Below are positions 7,855 to 15,646 of a stretch of 38,359 nt of DNA, piece after piece. The translations under genes were made by a program, and so were the position numbers. A model generated the notes under the pieces. The model had not been told where the DNA came from. It did not search any database and saw only the letters and a program-made list of their open reading frames with translations. Source of the DNA: Flavobacteriales bacterium UBA1993 (GTDB taxonomy: Bacteria; Bacteroidota; Bacteroidia; Flavobacteriales_G; Salibacteraceae); assembly GCA_002336485.1 (NCBI GenBank), contig DDCZ01000048.1, positions 36,686-75,044 of the forward strand, given 5' to 3'. Position 1 is the first letter of the stretch; each line of letters opens with the position of its first letter.

Positions 7855-8301
7855 ATGGTCCTTGAAGTTTTTAAATTTATCGGGTTACTCCTGATTGCAG
7901 CTACGAAGTTCCTGTATGCGCCAACTTCAGTCTATTTGGCGGGATATGGCTTTTTTGAAACGTTGTTGATTACAAGTTTGGGAGGTTTTGTAGGCGTTTA
8001 TGTCTTCTATAAGCTTGGTTCGATTATTAGTCGATGGTGGGCAAATCGCTTTCCGAGCAAATTCGACAAGAAAAAATTTACCAAGAAGAATCGGGTCTTT
8101 ATCAATTTTCGTTCTAAATATGGGTTGTACGGAATTGCTTTCGTTACCCCATGTATTATCTCCATTCCGATCGGGTGCTTTTTAGTGGCAAAGTATTACG
8201 CCAATGACAGATCTGCATTGCCCATACTTATGGCTTCCGTGGTTTTTTGGTCTGTGACGCTTACGTCCATAACCTTTTTATTAGGGCCGATTTTTGGATA
8301 A
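7855..8301 (+). CDS. Small multispanning membrane protein, possibly DedA/SNARE-associated-like
   Basis: 148 residues with about four hydrophobic segments (near 5-25, 30-55, 88-110 and 120-145) and a strongly basic cytoplasmic loop (SKFDKKKFTKKNR). The second half, SKYGLYGIAFVTPCIISIPIG, resembles the re-entrant GxxxF(L/V)TP...IP motif of small membrane proteins related to the DedA/VTT and small multidrug export groups, but the match is weak and by eye only. It starts two bases after upp and its end overlaps the start of the HAD phosphatase gene by eight bases, so it belongs to the same transcript. Function unknown. Confidence 0.65.
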   Translation: MVLEVFKFIGLLLIAATKFLYAPTSVYLAGYGFFETLLITSLGGFVGVYVFYKLGSIISRWWANRFPSKFDKKKFTKKNRVFINFRSKYGLYGIAFVTPCIISIPIGCFLVAKYYANDRSALPILMASVVFWSVTLTSITFLLGPIFG

Positions 8302-8998
8302 GGTTCAGCATATATACTTTGACCTTGATCATACCCTATGGGACTTCGAAGCAAACAGCAGAGAAACCTTAGGTGAACTGTTTGATCAATTTGAAATAGG
8401 CCAATTATGTAAGGCGAAGAAGAGTGAGTTCATTGATCGATACGTACACTTAAATAACAAGTACTGGGCACTTTATCGAGAAAATCGAATTTCAAAGGCA
8501 CGTCTTCGTACCGTTCGGTTTGAATCTACATTGAAGGATTTTGGTATTGCGAACAAGCCCTTATCACGGGCAATTGGAAAGAAATACGTGGATCTGTGCC
8601 CTACGAAGACCAAGCTTAATGATGGAGCCATCGAACTTTTAAACCTTCTGAAGGATAAATATCCGTTGCACATCTTATCAAACGGGTTTCACGAAGTTCA
8701 GTTGGTGAAGCTCGCATCTAGTGGGTTAGATGTCTATTTCGATCATGTGATCACCTCAGAAATGGCCAATGCCAAGAAACCAAATCCGAGAATATTTCAG
8801 TTTGCCAACAAGAAATGCCAGGCGACTGCCGATGAATCTCTTATGATTGGGGATAATCTTGAAATCGATGTGCGTGGAGCCGTTGATTTTGGATGGAAGG
8901 CCATCCATTACAATCCATCAAAAATTGGTCATGAGCTTGTCAGCGTGGATTCGCTGATGGATATTTCGACTCTATTGGTTGAACGTGGAGACAAGTAG
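8294..8998 (+). CDS. YjjG-type HAD phosphatase (noncanonical pyrimidine nucleotidase)
   Basis: 234 residues of the haloacid dehalogenase superfamily. Motif I is FDLDHTLWD near residues 9-17 with the nucleophile Asp10; motif II is HILSNGF; the motif III lysine lies in NAKKPNPRIF; and motif IV is GDNLEIDVRGA. The helical cap follows motif I, as in the YjjG subgroup that dephosphorylates noncanonical pyrimidine nucleotides. The upp gene two places upstream fits that theme, but the substrate is inferred. The start is a TTG inside the end of the preceding gene; no ATG lies before motif I. The 3' end overlaps the convergent psd gene by 27 bases. Confidence 0.88.
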   Translation: MDKVQHIYFDLDHTLWDFEANSRETLGELFDQFEIGQLCKAKKSEFIDRYVHLNNKYWALYRENRISKARLRTVRFESTLKDFGIANKPLSRAIGKKYVDLCPTKTKLNDGAIELLNLLKDKYPLHILSNGFHEVQLVKLASSGLDVYFDHVITSEMANAKKPNPRIFQFANKKCQATADESLMIGDNLEIDVRGAVDFGWKAIHYNPSKIGHELVSVDSLMDISTLLVERGDK

Positions 8999-9634
8999 TT
9001 GCCGTCCTTTCGAGACCTGATCTAGCTCAACATTAATTTTTGAATCTAGAGGAATCAAGAGGTCTACGCGACTTCCGAATTTGATGAACCCCATTTCTTC
9101 GCCTTGTTCAACTTGTTCACCAACTTTCGAATAGTTCACTATCCTGCGTGCAACCGCTCCTGCGATTTGCTTTACCAGTATCTCTCCATACTTTGGATGT
9201 TTAACCACAACACTATGTCGTTCGTTGTCCGTGGATGACTTTGGATTCCAAGCCACTAAGAACTTGCCGGCGTGATACTTGGAATAAACCACTTCACCGC
9301 TGACCGGATACCAATTAATATGCACATTGAGTGGAGACATGAATATGCTTACCTGCCTAACTTTTTTCTTGAAATACTCCGTGTCTTCAACCTCTTCAAT
9401 CACTACAACTTTGCCGTCGGCAGGGGCAATTATTCCCGATTCGTTGGCGATGGTTTTTCGATTGGGACTTCTAAAAAATTGAAGAATAACGACCAGAAAG
9501 AAAGTGGTGATTAAAACGGCAAGAGCCAAGACCAACACATATTCTGGAAAAATGAAATGTGCCGATCCAATCAACAGAGCGCCAAGAACGAAAACGATCA
9601 GGAGCGACACGTAGCCTTCTTTATGAAATGTCAT
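8972..9634 (-). CDS. psd: Phosphatidylserine decarboxylase proenzyme
   Basis: A 220-residue enzyme, the short archaeal/bacterial type, making phosphatidylethanolamine from phosphatidylserine. Two hydrophobic segments at the N-terminus (about 10-30 and 33-50) anchor it in the inner membrane. Conserved stretches are APADGKVVVIEEV, IFMSPLNVHINWYPVSG and the C-terminal KFGSRVD, where self-cleavage between Gly187 and Ser188 should generate the pyruvoyl cofactor. It is the last gene of the rsfS-ftsH-DUF2007-cdsA-psd operon and starts eight bases after cdsA. Its 3' end overlaps the convergent HAD gene by 27 bases. Confidence 0.96.
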   Translation of the reverse strand: MTFHKEGYVSLLIVFVLGALLIGSAHFIFPEYVLVLALAVLITTFFLVVILQFFRSPNRKTIANESGIIAPADGKVVVIEEVEDTEYFKKKVRQVSIFMSPLNVHINWYPVSGEVVYSKYHAGKFLVAWNPKSSTDNERHSVVVKHPKYGEILVKQIAGAVARRIVNYSKVGEQVEQGEEMGFIKFGSRVDLLIPLDSKINVELDQVSKGRQLLVSTFNQ

Positions 9635-9642
9635 GTAGTTAC

Positions 9643-10464
9643 TTATTTAGGTAAGACAACTTCAAAGTAAAGAATAGCCGCGGGAACAGCTAATATCATT
9701 GCGTCGAATCGATCAAAGAATCCACCATGACCTGGTAGAAAGGTACCTGAATCCTTTACTCCGGCATCTCGTTTCAATCGAGATTCAAATAAATCTCCGA
9801 GTGATCCGGAGATAACGCAAGTTGCTGCAAAACCAATCATGACAAGGATGCTGGGCATTCCTTCAATGAAACTAAGGGCAATGCCTGCGGTCATAGCGCA
9901 AGCCATGCCACCGAGGCTGCCTTCCCATGTTTTATTTGGCGATAGACGTTCGAAGAGTTTCGTTTTGCCGATTTTCCTCCCGAAAAGATATGCTCCGGAG
10001 TCATTGATCCAAATCAAGGAGAAAACTGAAATTGTGATGTAAAGAGAGGGCAGATCCGTTCGATAGGACATGAAATAGAATATGCCAAGAAAGGACAATG
10101 AAATGAAAATTGGAGCCCAAATTTGCGAAGCCACGTTTTGAAACGGAGCATCGCCCGTTTGAAATAGTTCTTGAATCGAAATGGCCAAGCCTGTGGCAAC
10201 CAAACCAAGGACAAACATGGAGTTAGGGACTTCTAAACCAAAGAATATGCTGTACGCAAAGAGCGTGAGAATAACGTATGAAAGGTAGCTCCAGTGAAAC
10301 CGCTGACCGTTTTTATGGGTCATGCGAAGCAACTCTCTAAGCGTAAAGAATCCTAAAACAGAATAAAGCCCAAAGGCATATCTAGTCTCAGGTATGAAAA
10401 GTGGGCCAAGGATTAATAGAACAAATACAACCGCTGAACTTGACCGCTTTGCGAGATCACTCAC
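9643..10464 (-). CDS. cdsA: Phosphatidate cytidylyltransferase
   Basis: A 273-residue integral membrane protein with about eight hydrophobic segments. It makes CDP-diacylglycerol from phosphatidic acid and CTP. The family signature is near the C-terminus: SGSLGDLFESRLKRDAGVKD, then LPGHGGFFDRFD, with the Asp residues that bind the metal ions. The N-terminus overlaps the DUF2007 stop by eight bases, and psd, which acts later in the same phospholipid pathway, follows after eight bases. A phosphatidylserine synthase, needed between the two, is not in this window. Confidence 0.96.
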   Translation of the reverse strand: MSDLAKRSSSAVVFVLLILGPLFIPETRYAFGLYSVLGFFTLRELLRMTHKNGQRFHWSYLSYVILTLFAYSIFFGLEVPNSMFVLGLVATGLAISIQELFQTGDAPFQNVASQIWAPIFISLSFLGIFYFMSYRTDLPSLYITISVFSLIWINDSGAYLFGRKIGKTKLFERLSPNKTWEGSLGGMACAMTAGIALSFIEGMPSILVMIGFAATCVISGSLGDLFESRLKRDAGVKDSGTFLPGHGGFFDRFDAMILAVPAAILYFEVVLPK

Positions 10465-10684
10465 TTTCAGATTGTTTGATCAGACTTGATGCCTTTTCAA
10501 CATCGTTTTTATGTACATACAAACCAACTTCCTTGGTCACATTGAGTGTGTCAAAGGTGTGATCGTGTGTATTGATTATCTGGGATTCGATTTTATTCTC
10601 GTCCATCAATGCATGCACAATGTCAACTCTGTACTCGGAGGTTGATTTGTAAACGAGGACCCAATTTTCAGGAGCTTGATTCAT
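10457..10684 (-). CDS. DUF2007 family protein
   Basis: A 75-residue soluble protein of the DUF2007 (putative signal-transducing) type: WVLVYKSTSEYRVDIVHALM, then an alpha/beta core and VGLYVHKNDVEKASSLI at the end, a short ferredoxin-like fold by family resemblance. The frame is open upstream, but the ATG at 10684-10682 (MNQAPENW) starts the conserved domain and overlaps the end of ftsH by 17 bases. Its 3' end overlaps cdsA by eight bases. Overlap on both sides implies tight co-translation with ftsH and cdsA. No function is established; a regulatory partner role is conjecture. Confidence 0.82.
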   Translation of the reverse strand: MNQAPENWVLVYKSTSEYRVDIVHALMDENKIESQIINTHDHTFDTLNVTKEVGLYVHKNDVEKASSLIKQSESE

Positions 10685-12797
10685 TTTTATCTGGATTTTT
10701 AGTTTCAGGATTAGACGGGACATCAGGAACAGCCACCTCATCGGCGATTATTGGTTCTTCTGATTCTTTTACCTCACTAGCATCTATCTGGACTTCTTTC
10801 GCCTTTAGTTTTCTCGCAGTTTCCTCTTCTTCCAATTCCTTTTTAAAGGTTCGTTTACCAAAAATGGTTTCCATGTCTTCTTTAAAAATCACCTCCTTTT
10901 CTAAGAGTAGCTCTGCTAAAGCATTAAGCTTATCCCTATTTGCATTTAGAATTCCTATGGTGCGTTGATACGCATTATCGATCATCAGCTTTACTTCTGA
11001 ATCTATCGTCTCCGCCGTTTTTTCACTGTATGGTTTTTGAAAAGAATACTCGCTTTGTCCGCTACTATCGTAGAAGCTTATGTTTCCAATTTTGTCATTC
11101 AAACCATAAACTGAAACCATCGCATAAGCTTGTTTGGTTACCTTTTCGAGATCAGAAAGGGCACCCGTAGAGACTTCTCCGAAAACGATTTCCTCTGAAG
11201 CACGACCACCAAGTGCGGCACACATTTCGTCAATCATTTGGGCCTTTGTTGTCAGCTGCCGTTCCTCAGGTAAATACCAAGCCGCACCTAGAGAACGACC
11301 TCGCGGAACAATAGTGACTTTGACTAGGGGAGACGCATACTCGGTCAGCCAGCTCACTGCAGCGTGACCAGCTTCATGATATGCAATGGCCTTTTTCTCG
11401 CCCGGAGTTATTATTCGACTTTTCTTTTCCAATCCAGCCACAATTCGATCTACTGCATCTACAAAATCATCTTTTTCAACCTGAGTCTTTTTTCTTCTTG
11501 CAGCAATCAGTGCAGCTTCATTGCAAATGTTTGCAATGTCTGCTCCAGAAAAACCAGGGGTCTGACGCGCTAAGAATTCAACATCAACTTTGTCATCCAA
11601 TTTGAGCGGCTGTAAGTGAACTTTAAAGATTTCCTTTCGTTCATTCAAGTCGGGCATGTCAACATGAATTTGACGGTCGAATCGTCCGGGTCGAAGCAAC
11701 GCACCGTCCAAAATATCGGCACGGTTTGTTGCCGCCATTATTATCACACCACTGTTGGTGCCAAATCCATCCATTTCGGTGAGCAGCTGATTCAATGTGT
11801 TCTCACGTTCATCGTTCGCCCCTTGGGAGACGCTTTTACCTCGAGCACGTCCAATGGCGTCGATTTCATCAATAAAGATGATTGATGGCGCTTTTTCCTT
11901 TGCCTGCTTAAATAAGTCCCGCACTCGGGATGCACCAACACCGACAAACATCTCTACGAAATCGGACCCCGAAAGAGAGAAAAATGGAACCTGTGCTTCA
12001 CCAGCTACTGCTTTTGCTAGCAGTGTTTTTCCCGTTCCTGGAGGGCCTACCAATAAGGCGCCTTTTGGAATATGAGCGCCAAGCGCCGTATATCGATCTG
12101 GGTTTTTCAAGAAGTCAACGATTTCTTCAATTTCTTCTTTGGCTTCTTCTTGACCTGCCACATCCTTGAAGGTCACCTTCACCTGTGTGTTCTTATCAAA
12201 TAATACCGCCTTGGACTTTCCAATATTGAAAATTTGAGCACCTCCGCCTCCGGGGCCGCTCATTCTTCGCATGATGAAGATCCAAATTCCAACCATCAGA
12301 GCTATTGGGAGCAACAAGCTCAGCCAACCATCGCTCCAATTTGTTCGGTTTTCATATTCAGCACTGATCCGCTCTCCTTCAGGAATAGACTCTTGATCCT
12401 CTTCTAAGTCCTGCTTAAAAATCTCATCAGGCGGAATATCCATTCGATAGTGAGGCCCAGTATTCGCCATTTGGCCAAATCCTTTCTCGCGCACCTCATC
12501 ATACTTTTCTTTTTCTAAGGCTTCCGCCGTAATGAATACTTCGGCATAATGTTCGTTTTGGATGACCTTCACTTTCGCCACATCTCCTTGAAGGAGCATG
12601 GTGTCAACAAAATCTTTATAATCAATTGGCTTGAGTCCTCCGCTGAAGCTCACCAGCAGCTGCATTATTAAAACGCCTGCAATGACTACATATATCCAAT
12701 ATGGATTAAATGGCCTTTTTTGAAGTGGGCTTTTCTTCTTTGGTTTAAAACCAGAACCCTTTTCTTCTTTGCCTTTTTTATTCGAATTTTCACTCAT
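10668..12797 (-). CDS. ftsH: ATP-dependent zinc metalloprotease FtsH
   Basis: A 709-residue membrane-bound AAA+ protease that degrades misfolded and regulatory membrane proteins. Order: lysine-rich N-terminus (1-30), transmembrane segment 1 (about 34-54), an enlarged periplasmic domain with acidic insertions (55-155), transmembrane segment 2 (about 158-178), AAA+ domain with Walker A GPPGTGKT (251-258), Walker B IIFIDEID (306-313) and LLRPGRFDRQI, then the peptidase domain with zinc motif HEAGH (474-478). The last ~60 residues are an acidic, Pro/Glu-rich tail. The start follows rsfS by 22 bases. FtsH controls lipid or LPS enzymes in other bacteria, so the cdsA/psd neighbours are suggestive. 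Confidence 0.98.
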   Translation of the reverse strand: MSENSNKKGKEEKGSGFKPKKKSPLQKRPFNPYWIYVVIAGVLIMQLLVSFSGGLKPIDYKDFVDTMLLQGDVAKVKVIQNEHYAEVFITAEALEKEKYDEVREKGFGQMANTGPHYRMDIPPDEIFKQDLEEDQESIPEGERISAEYENRTNWSDGWLSLLLPIALMVGIWIFIMRRMSGPGGGGAQIFNIGKSKAVLFDKNTQVKVTFKDVAGQEEAKEEIEEIVDFLKNPDRYTALGAHIPKGALLVGPPGTGKTLLAKAVAGEAQVPFFSLSGSDFVEMFVGVGASRVRDLFKQAKEKAPSIIFIDEIDAIGRARGKSVSQGANDERENTLNQLLTEMDGFGTNSGVIIMAATNRADILDGALLRPGRFDRQIHVDMPDLNERKEIFKVHLQPLKLDDKVDVEFLARQTPGFSGADIANICNEAALIAARRKKTQVEKDDFVDAVDRIVAGLEKKSRIITPGEKKAIAYHEAGHAAVSWLTEYASPLVKVTIVPRGRSLGAAWYLPEERQLTTKAQMIDEMCAALGGRASEEIVFGEVSTGALSDLEKVTKQAYAMVSVYGLNDKIGNISFYDSSGQSEYSFQKPYSEKTAETIDSEVKLMIDNAYQRTIGILNANRDKLNALAELLLEKEVIFKEDMETIFGKRTFKKELEEEETARKLKAKEVQIDASEVKESEEPIIADEVAVPDVPSNPETKNPDKNESSS

Positions 12798-12819
12798 CTC
12801 CGCTCCTTCACTTAATTAT

Positions 12820-13191
12820 TTAAACTTCAATCGTCTTTACTTGGGCATCCGCCCAAAGGTCCTCAAGCGCATAATGCGAGCGGACATCCTCCTGAAAAAT
12901 ATGGACAATCACATCGGTGAAATCCATTAGAATCCATTCTGCTTGAGTACGCCCTTCAACGCTGATAGGCTTCTCTTCAAGCTGGGATCTTACTATTTCT
13001 TCAATCGAATCTGAAATGGAATCTACCTGGCGATCCGAGGTGCCATGGCAGATTATATAAAAGTCAGTAATTGCATTACCAATCTTTCGCATGTCTAAAA
13101 CTTTTATTTCTAAGCCTTTTTTTTCGAGGATACCATTGACAATTATATCTGTCAATTTTTCCGAATTGCCTTTAACCATAGTGTCTGCCAT
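12820..13191 (-). CDS. rsfS: Ribosomal silencing factor RsfS
   Basis: A 123-residue protein of the RsfS/YbeB/Iojap family, which binds ribosomal protein uL14 and blocks joining of the subunits in slow growth. Signature segments are IGNAITDFYIICHGTSDRQV and WILMDFTDVIVHIFQEDVR followed by HYALEDLWADA. It is the first gene of the minus-strand operon with ftsH, and a TAnnTTTG element lies 18 bases upstream of its ATG. It is divergent from birA. Confidence 0.95.
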   Translation of the reverse strand: MADTMVKGNSEKLTDIIVNGILEKKGLEIKVLDMRKIGNAITDFYIICHGTSDRQVDSISDSIEEIVRSQLEEKPISVEGRTQAEWILMDFTDVIVHIFQEDVRSHYALEDLWADAQVKTIEV

Positions 13192-13209
13192 GCATTTTTA
13201 TTTCCTTGT

Positions 13210-13217
13210 CAAATTTA
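13210..13217 (-). promoter_or_regulatory. -7 promoter element for the rsfS-ftsH-cdsA-psd operon
   Basis: On the minus strand these bases read TAAATTTG, an exact TAnnTTTG match, in the 79-base gap between the divergent rsfS and birA genes. The start site should fall near 13205, giving a leader of about 14 bases. No -33 TTG lies at the normal spacing. Confidence 0.5.
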
Positions 13218-13270
13218 AGCAATCAATTCGCGTCCTTTGCTGCCAATGAAGTCCAAGGAAGTAATGGTAG

Positions 13271-14011
13271 ATGAACGGTGAAATAATTCGCTTATCGGTG
13301 GTTGACTCAACCAACATCTATACCAGCAAAATGTTGAGTCAATCTGGCATGATTGAGTGGACGACCGTTGTAGCTGACCATCAAACTGGTGGAAAAGGCC
13401 AGCGAGGGCGAAAATGGGAGAGTAAAATTGGGGACAATCTCTTGTGTTCTACACTTTTGAAGCCAACTCATCTCAAATCAGAGCAACATTTTTTTATATC
13501 CATGGTTGCTTCCATCGCGGCTCAATCTACCTTACTTCAATTTGGATTGAGATCGAAAATAAAATGGCCAAACGACATTCTTGTGGAAGGGAAGAAGCTC
13601 GCCGGTATCCTGATCGAGAATCAAATCACGAAAGGGCACCTTGATAGTAGCATCGTAGGTTTTGGATTAAATGTCAATCAACCCGAGTTCAGCACTTATC
13701 CTTGGGAAGCAACGTCCATGATAAATTTGCTTGGCGTTGAAACTGACCTGGATCAAGTTTTAGAGACCTACCGACGGGAGTTGGAAATCGCCTATGAATT
13801 GACATTTAGGCCATTTGATGAATTGTATACCCGATACTCGAGTAGCCTTTATGGGTTGAGCAGTGAATTGACGTTTTTTCAAGGAAATAAGAAAGTTCAG
13901 GGCCGCTTGTCCAATGTCGACGCGAGTGGAAGACTGGTCCTAAACATCAATGGCTCGCTTGTAGCTTTCGCAAGCGGAGAAATTAGACTGGCGCGTACTT
14001 CTTCTGGATAG
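13271..14011 (+). CDS. birA: Biotin--[acetyl-CoA-carboxylase] ligase (no DNA-binding domain)
   Basis: A 246-residue enzyme that activates biotin as biotinyl-AMP and transfers it to the carrier lysine of acetyl-CoA carboxylase. The nucleotide-binding loop is GKGQRGRKW (usual GRGRxGRxW), with the core IKWPNDILVEGKKLAGILIE and the G.GLNVNQ segment. A small SH3-like C-terminal domain follows. The N-terminal helix-turn-helix of the E. coli regulator is missing, so this is a group I ligase without repressor function. A possible promoter (TTG at 13206, GTCCTTTG at 13232-13239) overlaps the divergent rsfS promoter. The 3' end overlaps the convergent SRPBCC-like gene by 29 bases. Confidence 0.95.
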   Translation: MNGEIIRLSVVDSTNIYTSKMLSQSGMIEWTTVVADHQTGGKGQRGRKWESKIGDNLLCSTLLKPTHLKSEQHFFISMVASIAAQSTLLQFGLRSKIKWPNDILVEGKKLAGILIENQITKGHLDSSIVGFGLNVNQPEFSTYPWEATSMINLLGVETDLDQVLETYRRELEIAYELTFRPFDELYTRYSSSLYGLSSELTFFQGNKKVQGRLSNVDASGRLVLNINGSLVAFASGEIRLARTSSG

Positions 14012-14387
14012 AAGTGCTAAGGTGGTTCAAGAAATTTGTCAGCGGGGCCTTGAGCATTGTTCCAAGGAAGGCATTCACATCAGCATCGAAATCAGCTGAG
14101 AAATCCGTTGAGTCTCCTTTTTCACCAAGGTGCAAGTTCAAACTAAATGGAAACGGCTTTTCAGAATTAGAAATGTAGGTAATCTTATCCTTATCTACTG
14201 TTTTCAACTTGAGGGAGATATGTGCTAGACCGGTAATTTTGAACGAGCATTCATCCTCAGTAAACTTCCAATCTTCTATTCGATCCTGAGGTAGAATTTC
14301 AATCAGATTTTCGGGGACAGATAAAAAGCTGCTGACAGAAGATTGGGCCGCCACTACATCATACGAATCACTTTCGAATACAGGCAT
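13983..14387 (-). CDS. SRPBCC-like small protein downstream of pyrE
   Basis: 134 residues, soluble. Its alternating strand pattern, with FESDSYDVVAAQSSVSSFLS at the N-terminus, an ECSFKITGLAHISLKL strand pair and a long C-terminal helix (FLGTMLKAPLTNFLNHL), fits the START/SRPBCC (polyketide-cyclase-like) fold of small Bacteroidota proteins encoded beside pyrE. No catalytic residues can be assigned. It begins four bases after the pyrE stop, so they form an operon; its end overlaps birA by 29 bases. A ligand- or lipid-binding role would be inference only. Confidence 0.7.
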   Translation of the reverse strand: MPVFESDSYDVVAAQSSVSSFLSVPENLIEILPQDRIEDWKFTEDECSFKITGLAHISLKLKTVDKDKITYISNSEKPFPFSLNLHLGEKGDSTDFSADFDADVNAFLGTMLKAPLTNFLNHLSTSIQKKYAPV

Positions 14388-14391
14388 ATGC

Positions 14392-15033
14392 TTATTGTTT
14401 CCAGCTAGCTGGGTTTAGTCGCCATTCTTCCAACGACTCAAGATCAGACTCTTGGATATAGTTGCTCTCGATTGCTTTTTGCAATACCGCCTCGTAATCG
14501 GTGAGCGTAACTAATGGGCATTTGTGGTCGAGGAAGTTTTGACGAGCTGCCTCGAATCCATACGTGAAAATTGCTACCATACCTTTCACGATGCAGCCTC
14601 TTTCTCTTAGGGCGTCTACAGCAATCAACGATGAATTTCCGGTAGAAACCAAGTCCTCAATAACGATGACCGATTGTCCTGACTCGAGCACACCTTCAAT
14701 CTGGTTTTGTGCGCCGTGTGATTTCGCCTTTGGTCGAACATAGATAAGCGGCAATCCAAGCTCTTGAGATACGAGTGCAGCCTGTGCAATCCCCCCCGTT
14801 GCCACGCCAGCTATCACGTCGGGACGGCCAAAATTTTCATCTATCGCCTTCACGATTTCTTGCCTCATAAAGGTTCTAATTCTAGGATAAGAAAGTGTTT
14901 TTCGGTTGTCGCAATAGATTGGTGACTTCCATCCAGAAGCCCAATCGAATGGTGTGTCGGGACTTAACGATACCGCCTTTATTTGCAAGAGAAACTCGGC
15001 TACCTTGTGAGCGGAATTAAAGCTATAATTCAT
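14392..15033 (-). CDS. pyrE: Orotate phosphoribosyltransferase
   Basis: A 213-residue enzyme of de novo pyrimidine synthesis that turns orotate and PRPP into OMP. Signatures: FDWASGWKSPIYCDNRKTLS at the N-terminus, the ATGGIAQAALVSQELGLP region, and the PRPP loop VIVIEDLVSTGNSS. The frame is open to 15060, but the ATG at 15033-15031 (MNYSFNSAHKVAEFLLQIKA) fits the normal family N-terminus. That ATG shares the palindrome CATG with the start codon of the divergent NUDIX gene. The promoter-like TACTTTTG ends four bases before this ATG, so the mRNA is probably leaderless or nearly so. Confidence 0.96.
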   Translation of the reverse strand: MNYSFNSAHKVAEFLLQIKAVSLSPDTPFDWASGWKSPIYCDNRKTLSYPRIRTFMRQEIVKAIDENFGRPDVIAGVATGGIAQAALVSQELGLPLIYVRPKAKSHGAQNQIEGVLESGQSVIVIEDLVSTGNSSLIAVDALRERGCIVKGMVAIFTYGFEAARQNFLDHKCPLVTLTDYEAVLQKAIESNYIQESDLESLEEWRLNPASWKQ

Positions 15034-15646
15034 GAGCCAAAAGTATAAGTTTTTCATCACTGAAAATTGTCTAATCCTTTGTCAAAATGAGGCGATTGGG
15101 CCGTCCGCATCTTCCTTTGTATTATCCACGAGCGACGAGGCTGCTTATACCCGAATCGTCCGGATTTTTTCGTCCTGCAATTTGACGGATGATCAAACTA
15201 TTATCGTTGATAACCTGGAAAAGGTGATTGATCGATTGTTTGCCGAATTCACAGTTATCAAAGCTGCTGGTGGGCTGGTTGAAAATCAAAATGGCGACCC
15301 GCTGCTCATATATAGAAACGAAGTATGGGACCTGCCGAAAGGAAAACTCGAGAAATCTGAAACGATTGAAGAGGGTGCGATACGTGAAGTAGAAGAGGAG
15401 TGTGGCGTGTCAAATCTGCAAATTCAAAGCGAGGCTCTGACCAGCTATCACTTATATCAAGCGAAGGGTAAAACCTGCATAAAGCGTACATATTGGTTTC
15501 GAATGAAAACTGATTTTGCGGAAGCATTAATACCTCAAACGGAAGAGGGGATAACGCAGGTAATCTGGGCCGAAAAAAACAAGGTGTTAAGCTTGTACAG
15601 ACCGATGTACCGGTCAATCAAGCATGTGATTGAATATTATTCATGA
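15032..15646 (+). CDS. NUDIX hydrolase
   Basis: 204 residues. An N-terminal region of about 70 residues precedes the NUDIX domain. The full NUDIX box is at residues 104-126 with Gly104, Glu110, Arg118-Glu119, Glu122-Glu123 and Gly125 in the GX5EX7REUXEEXGU pattern, so the metal site is intact. NUDIX enzymes hydrolyse nucleoside diphosphates linked to another moiety; the substrate cannot be read from sequence. The ATG at 15032 is on the same CATG palindrome as the pyrE start on the other strand. The 3' end overlaps the convergent thioredoxin-fold gene by 10 bases. Confidence 0.92.
   Translation: MSQKYKFFITENCLILCQNEAIGPSASSFVLSTSDEAAYTRIVRIFSSCNLTDDQTIIVDNLEKVIDRLFAEFTVIKAAGGLVENQNGDPLLIYRNEVWDLPKGKLEKSETIEEGAIREVEEECGVSNLQIQSEALTSYHLYQAKGKTCIKRTYWFRMKTDFAEALIPQTEEGITQVIWAEKNKVLSLYRPMYRSIKHVIEYYS
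15038..15045 (-). promoter_or_regulatory. -7 promoter element for pyrE, inside the NUDIX coding region
   Basis: The minus strand reads TACTTTTG, an exact TAnnTTTG match, ending four bases before the pyrE ATG. With the usual distance between this element and the start site, transcription would begin at or next to the A of the ATG. The element lies within codons 3-5 of the divergent NUDIX gene. The -33 region (TTTTC, 16 bases further upstream) is only a partial match. Confidence 0.5.

Noticed and set aside
15005..15029. TTGTGA...TATAAT as a sigma-70-like promoter for the NUDIX gene
   Set aside because: The spacing is only about 13 bases and Bacteroidota promoters use TAnnTTTG rather than TATAAT.
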